A DNA stretch of 64,000 nt from Catenulispora pinistramenti. GTDB taxonomy: Bacteria; Actinomycetota; Actinomycetes; Streptomycetales; Catenulisporaceae. The stretch is from NCBI RefSeq assembly GCF_018274385.1, contig NZ_JAAFYZ010000010.1, positions 1-64,000 of the forward strand, written 5' to 3'. Below are positions 34,131-41,903 of this stretch, in pieces (within the stretch, counting starts at the first letter, position 1; every line of letters starts with the position of its first letter). The notes beneath the pieces are model-generated. The model was not told where the DNA came from. It saw only the letters and a program-made list of their open reading frames with translations, and made no database searches. The translations under genes and the position numbers were made by a program.

Positions 34131-34271
34131 TTAGCCGATCCGGTTGTCGTTGAGGTCCGAACGGCCCGTGCCGCCGCCATCCGAGGGCTGGGCGGAGCGC
34201 ACGCGGGCCTGCTTGATGGCGGTACGTGCGATCACGAGACCGGCGTCGTTGCTCGGCTTCGAGGCATCCAT
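34131..34271 (-). CDS. 46-residue candidate RiPP precursor for the JmjC operon
   Basis: The ATG at 34271 is preceded by AAGGGGAA. The peptide begins MDASKPSNDAGLVIARTAIK, continues with an Arg-rich QARVRSAQPS, and ends DGGGTGRSDLNDNRIG. A helical leader-like first half followed by a Gly/Ser/Asp/Asn-rich tail fits a precursor whose C-terminal Asp, Asn or Arg residues are oxidised. It is immediately followed, five bases on, by the JmjC/cupin gene. It has no signal peptide and no cysteine, so it is not a lanthipeptide or thiopeptide precursor. Confidence 0.6.
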   Translation of the reverse strand: MDASKPSNDAGLVIARTAIKQARVRSAQPSDGGGTGRSDLNDNRIG

Positions 34272-34348
34272 GAGGTTCCCCTTCACAGGTTGGCACCACC
34301 CGGATCGGACGGCGTCTGTCGCAGAACCCTGCTGGCGATCCAGGCGCG

Positions 34349-34397
34349 GCGTAAAGCCTTTTTACGAACCTTGCAAGCCGTTTGCGCACTGCGTAAA
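34349..34397. promoter_or_regulatory. Two palindromic operator candidates between divergent peptide operons
   Basis: CGTAAA-5-TTTACG at 34350-34366 and TTTGCGCA-C-TGCGTAAA at 34381-34397 share the half-site GCGTAAA/TTTACGC, with a TTGCAA palindrome between them. The region is locally AT-richer than its surroundings and lies in the 232-base gap between the two divergent peptide genes. It is a likely binding region for an XRE-type dimer controlling both operons. Confidence 0.45.
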
Positions 34398-34503
34398 TCA
34401 GCTCCCTGAGTCAGGTAGCAGTCGCATAGCGTGTTCGCTGCGCCACCGGGTCCGGCGACCACGCCGGCCTTGGGAACACTCAGCCAGAGCAGAGGAGATC
34501 ACA

Positions 34504-34668
34504 GTGGCCAAGAAGAGCAAGCCGGGTGACGGCACCGAGGGCTGCGGGGTCAAGGGCGGCGGCCTGTACGGCGCCCACTTCGCCGTGGCCGACCCGCAGG
34601 ACGCTGCGAGCCCGATCCGCTCGATCGTCAGCCTGATGCGCTTCCTGCGTACCTCGCGCACCGCCTAG
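34504..34668 (+). CDS. 54-residue candidate RiPP precursor for the Asn-synthetase-like enzyme
   Basis: The GTG at 34504 has AGAGGAG nine bases upstream. The peptide starts MAKKSKPGDGTEGCGVKGGG, passes through LYGAHFAVADPQDAASPIRS and ends IVSLMRFLRTSRTA. A Gly-rich first half with one Cys, one Asp-rich turn and a basic amphipathic C-terminus make it unlike a housekeeping protein. It ends 14 bases before the amidotransferase-like gene, whose ribosome-binding site overlaps its stop region, so co-translation is likely. It lacks the leader and ring pattern of known lasso precursors. Confidence 0.55.
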   Translation: MAKKSKPGDGTEGCGVKGGGLYGAHFAVADPQDAASPIRSIVSLMRFLRTSRTA

Positions 34669-34682
34669 GAAAGGAGATGGCC

Positions 34683-35963
34683 ATGGGTTCGGGTACCGTC
34701 TTGGCGAACCGGCTGGCGCTGTGGCTGTCCTGGCCAGCGATCATCGGCGAGTTCGCGCCGTGCCCGCTGTTGGGAGCGCCTCCCGCGCCTTCCCCGGCAT
34801 CCAGCCGTCCCGACGACACCCGACCCGTGGCCGACATCCGCGGGCCGTTCAGCGAATCGGTCCGGGACTGCATGGGCGACCACGAGCGCATCGGAATATC
34901 GGTCTCCGGCGGGCTCGACTCGCTCGCCGTCCTCATCGAAGCGGCACGGATAGCCGACCAGGACGGCCGCCGCATCGTCGCGGTGATGGCGGAGATGACC
35001 GACGACGCCGGACTTTCCAACGTCCCCGTAGTCCGCCGCCTTCTCGCGGCCTCCGGCCTTGGCAACATCGAACTCCACATCACCGCAGCAAGGGACACCC
35101 CGACCAGCGAACCCGACTGGCATCCCGAAGGCCCCAACCTCGCTGCGCTTCCATCAGTCAAACGAAGCCTGCTGGAGAAAGCCGCCGATCACGGCGCTAC
35201 CGTGGCGATCGGCGGAAGCGGAGCAGATGAGCTGCTGGGCACGGTGCGCTACATGTTCGGGATCTTCACCGCCGCCGGTGACTGGCGGGCCCTTCGTTCC
35301 TACTGGTCGGACACCATCGGGAAAGACCGCCAGGCGATCCCCGGCGAAGGGTTGGCGCTGGCGACCCGGCTGCTCCCTCGTGCCTGGCGTTCGCACCTGT
35401 ACTTCGCAACTGAGTGGCCGGAGCTATCCGTTCAGAAAGTGCCGGAGATCGTCTCAGCGGCACACCACGATCAAGTCGCTTCCTGGTCGGCACAGTGGAT
35501 CACCAGAGTCCTGAAGCACCACGCCACACGCCACCAGACATGGGCGCAGATGGCCGCATGGGACGCCGTGTTCCCCCTTTACCTCCCGCCCGGACCCGGC
35601 CCCATGCCACTGAAGCACCCCTTCCTCACCCCGAACTTCGTGGCCGCCGCCCAGCGGCTCCCGCTCGCGCGCCGCTACGACCCGACCCTGCCTCACGCGT
35701 ACTGGCGACAGAAGGCCGCCGTCATCTCCCTCATCCCAAAGACGATGCGCAGCATCCTCCCGACCGCCAAGCAGACGTTCCGCAACGACCTAGCTTCCCG
35801 CTACATGGCCGGCAAAAGCGACGCAGCAAACCTCATCGCCTGCGGCGTCATTGATGAGAAAGCGTGGATGGCGACCAGCGACCCATCGCTCGTAAATCGG
35901 GTAAACGCGCTCGAATCGTGGATCCGTGAAGCCGACCACCGCGGATACAGCATTCGCAGCTAG
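34683..35963 (+). CDS. Asparagine-synthetase-like PP-loop enzyme
   Basis: A 426-residue protein with the ATP-pyrophosphatase loop ISVSGGLDSLAVL near residue 75 and the downstream GGSGADELLGTVRYM typical of asparagine synthetase C-terminal domains and of lasso-peptide macrocyclases. The N-terminal glutamine-hydrolysing domain of true AsnB is absent: only ~50 residues of unrelated sequence precede the PP-loop region and there is no Cys2. ATP-dependent amide or isopeptide bond formation on the peptide encoded just upstream is the best guess. I chose ATG 34683 because AAGGAG is properly spaced. ATG 34677 would abut the site. Confidence 0.75.
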   Translation: MGSGTVLANRLALWLSWPAIIGEFAPCPLLGAPPAPSPASSRPDDTRPVADIRGPFSESVRDCMGDHERIGISVSGGLDSLAVLIEAARIADQDGRRIVAVMAEMTDDAGLSNVPVVRRLLAASGLGNIELHITAARDTPTSEPDWHPEGPNLAALPSVKRSLLEKAADHGATVAIGGSGADELLGTVRYMFGIFTAAGDWRALRSYWSDTIGKDRQAIPGEGLALATRLLPRAWRSHLYFATEWPELSVQKVPEIVSAAHHDQVASWSAQWITRVLKHHATRHQTWAQMAAWDAVFPLYLPPGPGPMPLKHPFLTPNFVAAAQRLPLARRYDPTLPHAYWRQKAAVISLIPKTMRSILPTAKQTFRNDLASRYMAGKSDAANLIACGVIDEKAWMATSDPSLVNRVNALESWIREADHRGYSIRS

Positions 35964-36424
35964 CGATCCTCGTCGCCCGCAAGTCTCATCAAGACCGGAA
36001 ACATGCCGTCCTCATCGAGATCGAGGAGCAGGAAGCCTGCCTTCTTCAGGGCGGCGATGCTGGCCGCGTTGTCCGGCTCTACACCGCCCTTCAGCTCGCC
36101 AAGACCGAGCTGCAAAGCAAGTTCGATAAGCACTCGCAGAGCTTGTGTGCCGTGTCCAGAACCGCGAGATCCGGGGGCGATGTAGTAGGAGAAGTATCCC
36201 GTCTCTCCTTCGATCTCAAGGTCGATGAACCCGACAGCCTGGCCGGTCGCGATATTGGTGAAGAACCAGCCGCGACGCGATCTGCTAAATAGTTTGCGCC
36301 ACTCTTCGGGATTAGCGTAGGAGGCCAAATGCCGGTTGCCTTCGATGTCGCCAGCGAACCAACCACCGATACAGGAGAGGTCATCATCCGGTTTGATCTC
36401 GTTAAGCTGGGGCGTCTGCGTCAT
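35960..36424 (-). CDS. GNAT-family N-acetyltransferase
   Basis: A 154-residue GNAT of the RimJ/RimL-like type: NRHLASYANPEEWRKLFS, TGYFSYYIAPGSRGSGHGTQ (acetyl-CoA loop R-G-x-G-x-G), LGLGELKGGVEPDNAASIAA and LKKAGF. It converges on the Asn-synthetase-like gene and their stop codons overlap by four bases. It may acetylate the product of the neighbouring peptide pathway, as happens for some lasso peptides, but it could equally be unrelated. Confidence 0.8.
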   Translation of the reverse strand: MTQTPQLNEIKPDDDLSCIGGWFAGDIEGNRHLASYANPEEWRKLFSRSRRGWFFTNIATGQAVGFIDLEIEGETGYFSYYIAPGSRGSGHGTQALRVLIELALQLGLGELKGGVEPDNAASIAALKKAGFLLLDLDEDGMFPVLMRLAGDEDR

Positions 36425-36609
36425 GCGGATAATAGTAATCAGACAGTTGGACCCAGGAGGGCTATCCGGGCTGGCGCGCCGACGAGCCGTTCATCCAGTA
36501 TCAGCATACTTATTTTGTTGACCCACTCCCCCGGCACCTCTACGGTGATGACTTCGCGAGAGCATCCGGTCACGCCTCGCGGTCACGAGCACAGACGGCG
36601 GGGGTTTTG

Positions 36610-38061
36610 ATGGCGCGGCCGACGGATTGGTGGATCCTGTCCCTGGACAAGGACCCGCTCCCGCAAGACCCCGACAACCTGCGCCTCTGGTCAACGCTCT
36701 ACCACGACTTCGCCGACCAGATAGACCTGGTCCGCGGGGGCACCGTCGGGCTGATGGGCGATCCGGCGATCACCGGCTGGCTTGGGAAGTCCGGTCAAGC
36801 CTTCTTCGACGCCCTGACGCCATACCCATCGATGCTCAACACGGCGACGGCGGCCTATCGGGAGATCGGCGACGCCTTCGAGATCTTCAGCAGTCGTACC
36901 AGGAGCCTGCAACCCCAGTTCGACAGCCTGTGCACCCAATGCCTCAGCAAGCTTCAAGCGATCACGACGGACGGCGGACTGCCCGAGACCGACGCCAAAC
37001 AGCTGATCATGAACCCCGAACAGCTCACCGGCAACCTCATGGCGGTCGCCTCCCACAGCTCGCTGGGGTCCGACCAGTTCCTGAACTCCGCCGCCGACAA
37101 GATCCGGGCCCACGTCATCGATGCAGCCAACCTCAGAGACGGCCAGCTGGCAACCCTGAAGTCCCAAACCACCACCGCGCGCAAGGCGCTTCTGGATGCC
37201 ATCCACGATGCGGCGGCCATGGCCTCCCAAGTCACGAAGCTGGCCGGCGGCAAAGGCACCAACGCCGCCGACTTCGGCACCCGCTTCGCGGCCTTCGGTG
37301 GCGCCGCTACCGATCTGAACCTGATCCTTCCCGGATCTGTGGGCACCGACCTCGAAGACGGAATGGTCCTAGACCCGGCTGCCGGGCCTGACGGCGTGCC
37401 GGACTGGTGGACCTCACTGACCGATGAGGAGCGCCAGCACTACTGGCAGAGCAATCCGGAGATCGCTGCACTGCTGGGCAGCGTGCGGTACTACACCGAC
37501 GGCAAGACGCCACCTGCCGTCTCCAGCCCGCAACTGGCGAAGGCACTAAAGGACGCATACATACGGCCGGGCGAGGAGTCCCAGATCGACGGCGACGGCC
37601 AGCTGTCGACAGCGCTCGACTATGAGCTGGACACAGGTCTCCAGGTCGGCGGGAGATGGCATATCAGCAAGGCTGCCGGCACCCTGAGCAGCCTGATGAA
37701 AGTTCTCGACAACCCGAACTCGGACCTCACACCGGAGGACCAGATCGTGGCGGCCTCCATGGCTACCCGCTTGTGGCGCAGCATCCTGGGCCAGGACAAG
37801 ACCGGCAACGTCGGTCAGATGCTCAAGGACAACCCCGGTCGGGCAACCGACCTGGAGAACACCCTGAAATCTGCCATGAGTTCCCCGTCTGGCCGATCGA
37901 TCATGGGCGATCAGGGTGACTACGATTGGGACGCCGCGACCGGTCTGCCCACGCTGCCACCGGCCCCGCCAACCAATCCGGTGAACGACGGCATCGACGG
38001 CGGAGACATCGGCCCCGGCGACGAGCTCCCCGAGCTCCCCGAAATCGACCCCCTAGTGTGA
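36610..38061 (+). CDS. WXG100-like domain protein, putative type VII secretion substrate
   Basis: A 483-residue protein. Its N-terminal ~130 residues are helical with a Trp-x-Gly turn (ITGWLGKSGQAFFDAL, W57-L-G59), as in WXG100/LXG-like proteins exported by type VII secretion. The middle contains WWTSLTDEERQHYWQSNPE, often found in actinomycete T7SS-associated effectors. Further on it is helical with an acidic Pro-rich tail (PPAPPTNPVNDG...PELPEIDPLV). The toxic activity, if any, is not recognisable. The next two genes (a possible immunity protein and a second small WXG-like protein) follow closely. Confidence 0.6.
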   Translation: MARPTDWWILSLDKDPLPQDPDNLRLWSTLYHDFADQIDLVRGGTVGLMGDPAITGWLGKSGQAFFDALTPYPSMLNTATAAYREIGDAFEIFSSRTRSLQPQFDSLCTQCLSKLQAITTDGGLPETDAKQLIMNPEQLTGNLMAVASHSSLGSDQFLNSAADKIRAHVIDAANLRDGQLATLKSQTTTARKALLDAIHDAAAMASQVTKLAGGKGTNAADFGTRFAAFGGAATDLNLILPGSVGTDLEDGMVLDPAAGPDGVPDWWTSLTDEERQHYWQSNPEIAALLGSVRYYTDGKTPPAVSSPQLAKALKDAYIRPGEESQIDGDGQLSTALDYELDTGLQVGGRWHISKAAGTLSSLMKVLDNPNSDLTPEDQIVAASMATRLWRSILGQDKTGNVGQMLKDNPGRATDLENTLKSAMSSPSGRSIMGDQGDYDWDAATGLPTLPPAPPTNPVNDGIDGGDIGPGDELPELPEIDPLV

Positions 38062-38078
38062 CCGGCCCTGGAGTGCAC

Positions 38079-38459
38079 ATGATCACCGATGCCAACGTGG
38101 GCCAGTTCCTCACCGAGCGCCACCCGGACTTCGCACCGCTGTACCAGGCACACCTCAATGATTGGGGTACAGACCCCTCAACTCGCTACGTCCTGCTCCG
38201 GACATTCGCGGAGGAATTCATGACCCCGCGTCTGAGGACAGGATCGCCTGAGGAGCGGGCACGCCTGTTCGACACCGTCGAACAGCTCCTCGCCGATAGC
38301 GACTCACTCATCGACGACGCCGTCGACCACCAGATTATCGGCGAACTCATAGACGCCGGCTACACCCTGAAGGAGAACCCCGTCGACCTCACCGGTGCCG
38401 GCCCTGCCACCACGGAGCGGATCAACCGGACCCGGAACTGGCGGCCCACCAAGCCATAG
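38079..38459 (+). CDS. Hypothetical protein, possible immunity partner
   Basis: A 126-residue acidic, all-helical protein (FLTERHPDFAPLYQAHLNDW, YVLLRTFAEEFMTPRLRTGS, DTVEQLLADSDSLIDDAVDH). ATG 38079 has GGAG at proper spacing. A GTG at 38058 overlapping the previous stop is an alternative start. Its place directly after the WXG-like gene and its size and acidity suit an immunity protein, but no family assignment supports this. Confidence 0.55.
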   Translation: MITDANVGQFLTERHPDFAPLYQAHLNDWGTDPSTRYVLLRTFAEEFMTPRLRTGSPEERARLFDTVEQLLADSDSLIDDAVDHQIIGELIDAGYTLKENPVDLTGAGPATTERINRTRNWRPTKP

Positions 38460-38505
38460 TCGGCACCGACGAGCCCCTGCCAACGAACACAGAGGAACAG
38501 AAGCG

Positions 38506-38823
38506 ATGCGCCCACCACCAGATGCCGACCTGAGCCTCGACCTAGACGGCCTCGACCGCTTCGCCGGCGCACTGGAAAACCTCAACGGCCAGTGGGACGG
38601 GACCAACAACCAGATCGGGGACATCGACTGGGTCGCCGGTGACACCGACTTCCTCGACGCCCTCAACAGCTTCACGCGCTCCTGGGCAAACGCCGCCACA
38701 CTCATCAACACCTACTCCGCACAACTGTCGAGCATGGCCCGCGCCAGCGCGGCCCAGTTCCAACAGACGGACAGCAACCTCGCCGGGCAAACCCCACGCG
38801 GAAGAAGGCCAATCGCCTACTAG
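38506..38823 (+). CDS. Small WXG100-like protein
   Basis: A 105-residue helical protein with the size and heptad pattern of ESAT-6/WXG100 proteins: LSLDLDGLDRFAGALENLNG, a turn around GDIDWVAGDTDFL, then FTRSWANAATLINTYSAQLS. The exact WXG triplet is replaced by W-V-A-G. It ends in a short basic tail. It is the third gene of the 36610-38823 set and a plausible co-secreted partner or chaperone. Confidence 0.55.
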   Translation: MRPPPDADLSLDLDGLDRFAGALENLNGQWDGTNNQIGDIDWVAGDTDFLDALNSFTRSWANAATLINTYSAQLSSMARASAAQFQQTDSNLAGQTPRGRRPIAY

Positions 38824-38947
38824 CAGACGTGGCCTGGCGCGCAGAGCGGCTCGTAACCTGTTGTCGAGTCCAGTCGCAGTCACCCGTTTCGGTGAACACG
38901 CAGACCATGACGTTGCGAGGGAACACATGTTCGAATAGCGTTCCGGG

Positions 38948-39214
38948 GTGACCGCCGAACCGATACGCCCGCTGCTCCATGCTGTCTCCCACGAGATCAT
39001 TCGCTTGATCGGGGAGTACCTCGACTACGGCATGGAGCTGGACATCGCGGTCAAGGTCGACCAGAGCGCCGGAACCGTCATCGTGCGCGGCGAAAGCTTG
39101 CGGAGGGTGTGGGGAGTCAGGCAGATGTTCGAGGCCCGGTTGTCGCGTGCCGGGCTCCGCTTCGAAGTGGAGATGCCCAGCGCCACGTTCGTCGTCTACC
39201 CCTCCACGACCTAG
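38948..39214 (+). CDS. Small hypothetical protein
   Basis: An 88-residue protein from a GTG start. It has an amphipathic N-terminal helix (LLHAVSHEIIRLIGEYLDYG) then beta strands (TVIVRGESLRRVWGVRQMFE, RFEVEMPSATFVVYP). I do not recognise the family. The ribosome-binding site (CCGGGG) is modest. It lies between the WXG-like set and the broken imuA'. Confidence 0.45.
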   Translation: MTAEPIRPLLHAVSHEIIRLIGEYLDYGMELDIAVKVDQSAGTVIVRGESLRRVWGVRQMFEARLSRAGLRFEVEMPSATFVVYPSTT

Positions 39215-39226
39215 CAGGGTCTTGCC

Positions 39227-40205
39227 GTGGCCGCCGACCTACCGCGCCGGCCCGCCTCACTGCCGGTCGGGAACCGCGCTGAGGCGGCGGCCAAACTACG
39301 CCTCCTGCTCGCCGAGAGGGGAACCGCCCCTGCCGCCGGCCGACTCACCGTCCATCCGGGTACCGGCGCTCCTGCCCCAGTTGGTACGCGGCGGCGAGAT
39401 CCAGCGGGGCCACGTGGTCGCGATCCGCGACCCCGGGCCGCGCCGCTTCGACGGCAGCACCACCTATCTCGCGCTGGCCCTCGCAGACGCCGCTACCGCT
39501 GCCTGCGCCTGGTGTTCGGTGGTCGGCATCCCGACGTTCGGTATCGCCGCAGCGTCAGGACTCGGTGCCCGGCTGGACCGGTTCCACATGCTCGACTACC
39601 CCGACGGGCGCACACCCGATGCTGTGGCGATCATGGCCGACGCCTACGACCTCATCGTGTGGAACCCGCCCCGCCGCCTGCTGGCCGCCGCTGACCGGCG
39701 CATCAGGAATCGAATACGCCCGGCCCTGCGGCAACGAGGCGCCGCTCTGGTCGTGAACGCGGCACCACACACCTGGCAAGACGCCGACCTGCACCTGACC
39801 GCCAGCGAACCGCAGTGGGCCGGTTTGGGCCAGGGCAGCGGACACCTCACCGGCCGACAGGTCACCATCACCGCCACCGGCCGCGCCGCCGCTGGCTACG
39901 AACCCAGCGTCCGACTATGGCTTCCCGACGCGACCGGCGCCATCCACGAAGCGACGTCGACCGGCCGCCCCGGTCGACCTCGACCAGGCGCCGGCAAGAC
40001 ATCTACGGCCCGCGTAGCACCCACCTCGGCTCTTCCCGCACAGAGCGGGGAGATCCATGCCTCTTCTCGGGCCGGACGTCTATCGCGGCGGCAGGACGGC
40101 GCGACGTTCGCGGCGGGCGGCCTGGGGCGCGTCGTGCTTGGTCTGCCAACCTCAACGCCGAGATGTGACTTAGTTCACGCTCTCCCGTTGTATCAGCTTC
40201 CATGA
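39227..40205 (+). pseudogene. imuA': ImuA'-like (SOS mutagenesis) gene, frameshifted
   Basis: The N-terminal ~35 codons (LPRRPASLPVGNRAEAAAKL, RLLLAERG) read in one frame. From about 39335 the homology continues in another frame (IRVPALLPQLVRGGEIQRGH, WCSVVGIPTFGIAAASGL, LRQRGAALVVNAAPHTW, PSVRLWLPDATG), so a one-base shift lies near 39320-39345. The pattern is that of the RecA-like accessory protein encoded beside imuB/dnaE2 in actinomycetes. No imuB follows, and similarity fades after about 39930, so the gene is a relic. Confidence 0.65.
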
Positions 40206-40287
40206 TCGGTACTCCGCGCGCGATTCTGGGGCCGGGCGACACGGTTGCCCATAGCAATCACCTGATCTCAGACCGCTTCATATGACG

Positions 40288-40316
40288 TTGACAGCGTCAC
40301 AGAGTACTGACAGATT
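40288..40316 (+). promoter_or_regulatory. Possible sigma-70-type promoter
   Basis: A consensus TTGACA at 40288-40293 is followed after 17 bases by CAGATT, a weak -10 box. The position, ~105 bases before the secreted-protein gene at 40422, is reasonable. The -10 is too poor for confidence. Confidence 0.3.
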
Positions 40317-40421
40317 TACCGCTTGAGATCAGTTGGTCTCGCAAAGTGGGGAGGCGGCCGGGTGATAGCACACCCGACCGCCGAGATCCCCACCAGCCAC
40401 CCACTTCCACATGGAGGTTCC

Positions 40422-41048
40422 GTGAGGACACTGCGCAACACCCTACTGCCACTACTCGCAGTTGGCATCCTAATCACGGCCGGAGTCGGCACCGCCACAC
40501 AAGCGTCCGCAGCGACGTCGACGCCCAGCCCTCCCTCACAGGCCACCCTCGACGCGCTGGAAAAGGCCGTCTTCTCGTCGCCTGACCCTGCTAGCGCCTT
40601 CAAGCACCTCACGCCGACTCAGCAGGACATCGTCCGTCAAGCTGAGACCCCCAGCGGCAAGGGGACCAGCACGGTGTCCGTCGTAGGAGTCGGGGCCAAC
40701 AGGGGGAAGACGTTCGCAGCATCTCCGAACACCGAAGGGTGCTGGGACTGGGATGGCACATGGACAACGACCGCTCTCCTCGGCAACTGGATAACGAAGA
40801 GCTTCGAGACTCTGGAAGTCTGCTATCACGTGTCCGTCGTGCAGTCGGTCACTCTAAAAAACGTCCGTGGAGACGGGGCGTGGGGCTGGGCCCTAACCTC
40901 TCACACTGAGGGTACGAAGAACTGGATCATCAGAGGTGAGGGCGTCTCGTGGCAGACCTGGACAGCAGGGGACGATCATTCGTCGATCTGCCCGTTGATG
41001 TGGGGAGACGCGGGCTCAGCCAATATCCAGAACAACTGCACCCTCTAG
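40422..41048 (+). CDS. Secreted protein of unknown function
   Basis: The 208-residue product starts at a GTG with GGAGG seven bases upstream. A Sec signal peptide is clear: MRTLRNTLLPLLAVGILITA with cleavage expected after TQASA near residue 30. The mature part has a helical segment (LDALEKAVFSSPDPASAFKHL) and then a beta- and Trp-rich domain with four cysteines (EGCWDWDGTW, LEVCYHVSV, SSICPLMWG, NNCTL), probably two disulfides. The fold is not one I can name. Export to the cell surface or medium is likely. Confidence 0.7.
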   Translation: MRTLRNTLLPLLAVGILITAGVGTATQASAATSTPSPPSQATLDALEKAVFSSPDPASAFKHLTPTQQDIVRQAETPSGKGTSTVSVVGVGANRGKTFAASPNTEGCWDWDGTWTTTALLGNWITKSFETLEVCYHVSVVQSVTLKNVRGDGAWGWALTSHTEGTKNWIIRGEGVSWQTWTAGDDHSSICPLMWGDAGSANIQNNCTL

Positions 41049-41081
41049 CACCGCCGCACCGGCTGACGTAAGGAGACGACT

Positions 41082-41315
41082 ATGGCATCACGGGGGATCA
41101 AGTCTTGGGATTCCGCGTATTTCACAGCGGTAGTGATTGCTGTCGCACTCATGGGTGCGGCCGCAGAGCTGAGCCTCGCCCTGATTGCCGTAGCTTCAGC
41201 GTCAGCGACCCTCGAATTCCGTAAAACAAGACGACGCATTCCGGGCACGGTGGCCATAGTCGGGTGGGCATTCACGGCATATCAGCTGTTTGCCGTAGTG
41301 GTCATGAAGCGCTAG
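41082..41315 (+). CDS. Small membrane protein
   Basis: A 77-residue protein with AGGAGA before the ATG and two hydrophobic segments (AYFTAVVIAVALMGAAAEL to ALIAVASASATLEF, and VAIVGWAFTAYQLFAVVVM) separated by a basic turn (RKTRRRIP). It follows the secreted-protein gene by 33 bases, so the two are probably co-transcribed. A strong stem-loop ends the unit 47 bases downstream. Confidence 0.65.
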   Translation: MASRGIKSWDSAYFTAVVIAVALMGAAAELSLALIAVASASATLEFRKTRRRIPGTVAIVGWAFTAYQLFAVVVMKR

Positions 41316-41361
41316 TTCCGGATACCACGCCAGGAAGCTCGTCTTGTTCCAAATGCAAACT

Positions 41362-41398
41362 CGGTCCTGCGCCCCAACACTTTGGGGGCGCAGGACCG
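41362..41398 (+). terminator. Stem-loop terminator
   Basis: A 14-bp GC-rich stem (CGGTCCTGCGCCCC and complement) with a nine-base loop, placed after the small membrane-protein gene. No T-tract follows, which is common for actinomycete terminators. Confidence 0.6.
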
Positions 41399-41844
41399 GT
41401 TGCGTTACATCAGAATACCTGAGGCTCGGTTCCACGTAACAGCTGAACCCCGGGCTGTGGCGGATCACGGCAACCGTAGAGCCGGGCGAAGAGGCTGCTC
41501 TATCCCGCCCGCGAATCTTTACTACCGGTTCTGGGGCACGACTTCCCTCAAGCTCGCGGAGCTTGAGCAGACGGCGGTACGACCGGACCAGACGCGGTCG
41601 ACGGGTTGGCGGCCATGCCGGTACGCGATGCCACCTCAGCAGCCTTTCCGCCACGTCGCCGACTTCCTCGGTACTGGACCGGCAACGTGTATGGGGACAG
41701 GTCTTCCACATCCCGACGCGTCAGCCTGTGGCAGAAGTGCAGGATGCGCGCGGTGCAAAGGCAGGGTGAGAATGGCGTCGCGGTGCTGGTGCGGCCCAAC
41801 CGTGTGGGTCCGCTGCGCCCTCTGCCGCCACCAATTCCGACAAC
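41399..41844. other. Spacer between cargo and prophage late operon
   Basis: About 450 bases without a supported gene. I looked for a tRNA remnant or attachment-site copy here that would mark a separate prophage end and found none by eye. Confidence 0.35.
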
Positions 41845-41893
41845 AAAAAAGGGGGCCCGGGGTCTCACCTCCCGCAGGAGGTGAGACCCCGGG
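41845..41893 (-). terminator. Intrinsic terminator of the prophage late operon
   Basis: A perfect 17-bp stem (41856-41872 with 41877-41893) with a four-base loop is followed, on the minus strand, by five C and then six T residues (A run at 41845-41850). It lies ten bases past the end of the Gp88-like gene. It is the best-formed intrinsic terminator in the window. Confidence 0.85.
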
Positions 41894-41903
41894 CAACGCC
41901 GGG

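Noticed and set aside
34126-34389. N-terminal extension of the JmjC gene to 34389
   Set aside because: It overlaps the 46-residue peptide gene in another frame, is Arg/Pro-rich and lacks family similarity; GTG 34125 fits the domain start.
34144-34503. N-terminal extension of the plus-strand peptide at 34504
   Set aside because: The same frame is open upstream but runs antisense to the other peptide gene and through the operator region; the GTG at 34504 has its own ribosome-binding site.
34504-34668. Lasso peptide precursor
   Set aside because: A Thr at -2 before a Gly is present (TEG), but no Asp/Glu falls at ring positions 7-9 and no leader peptidase or RRE gene is nearby.
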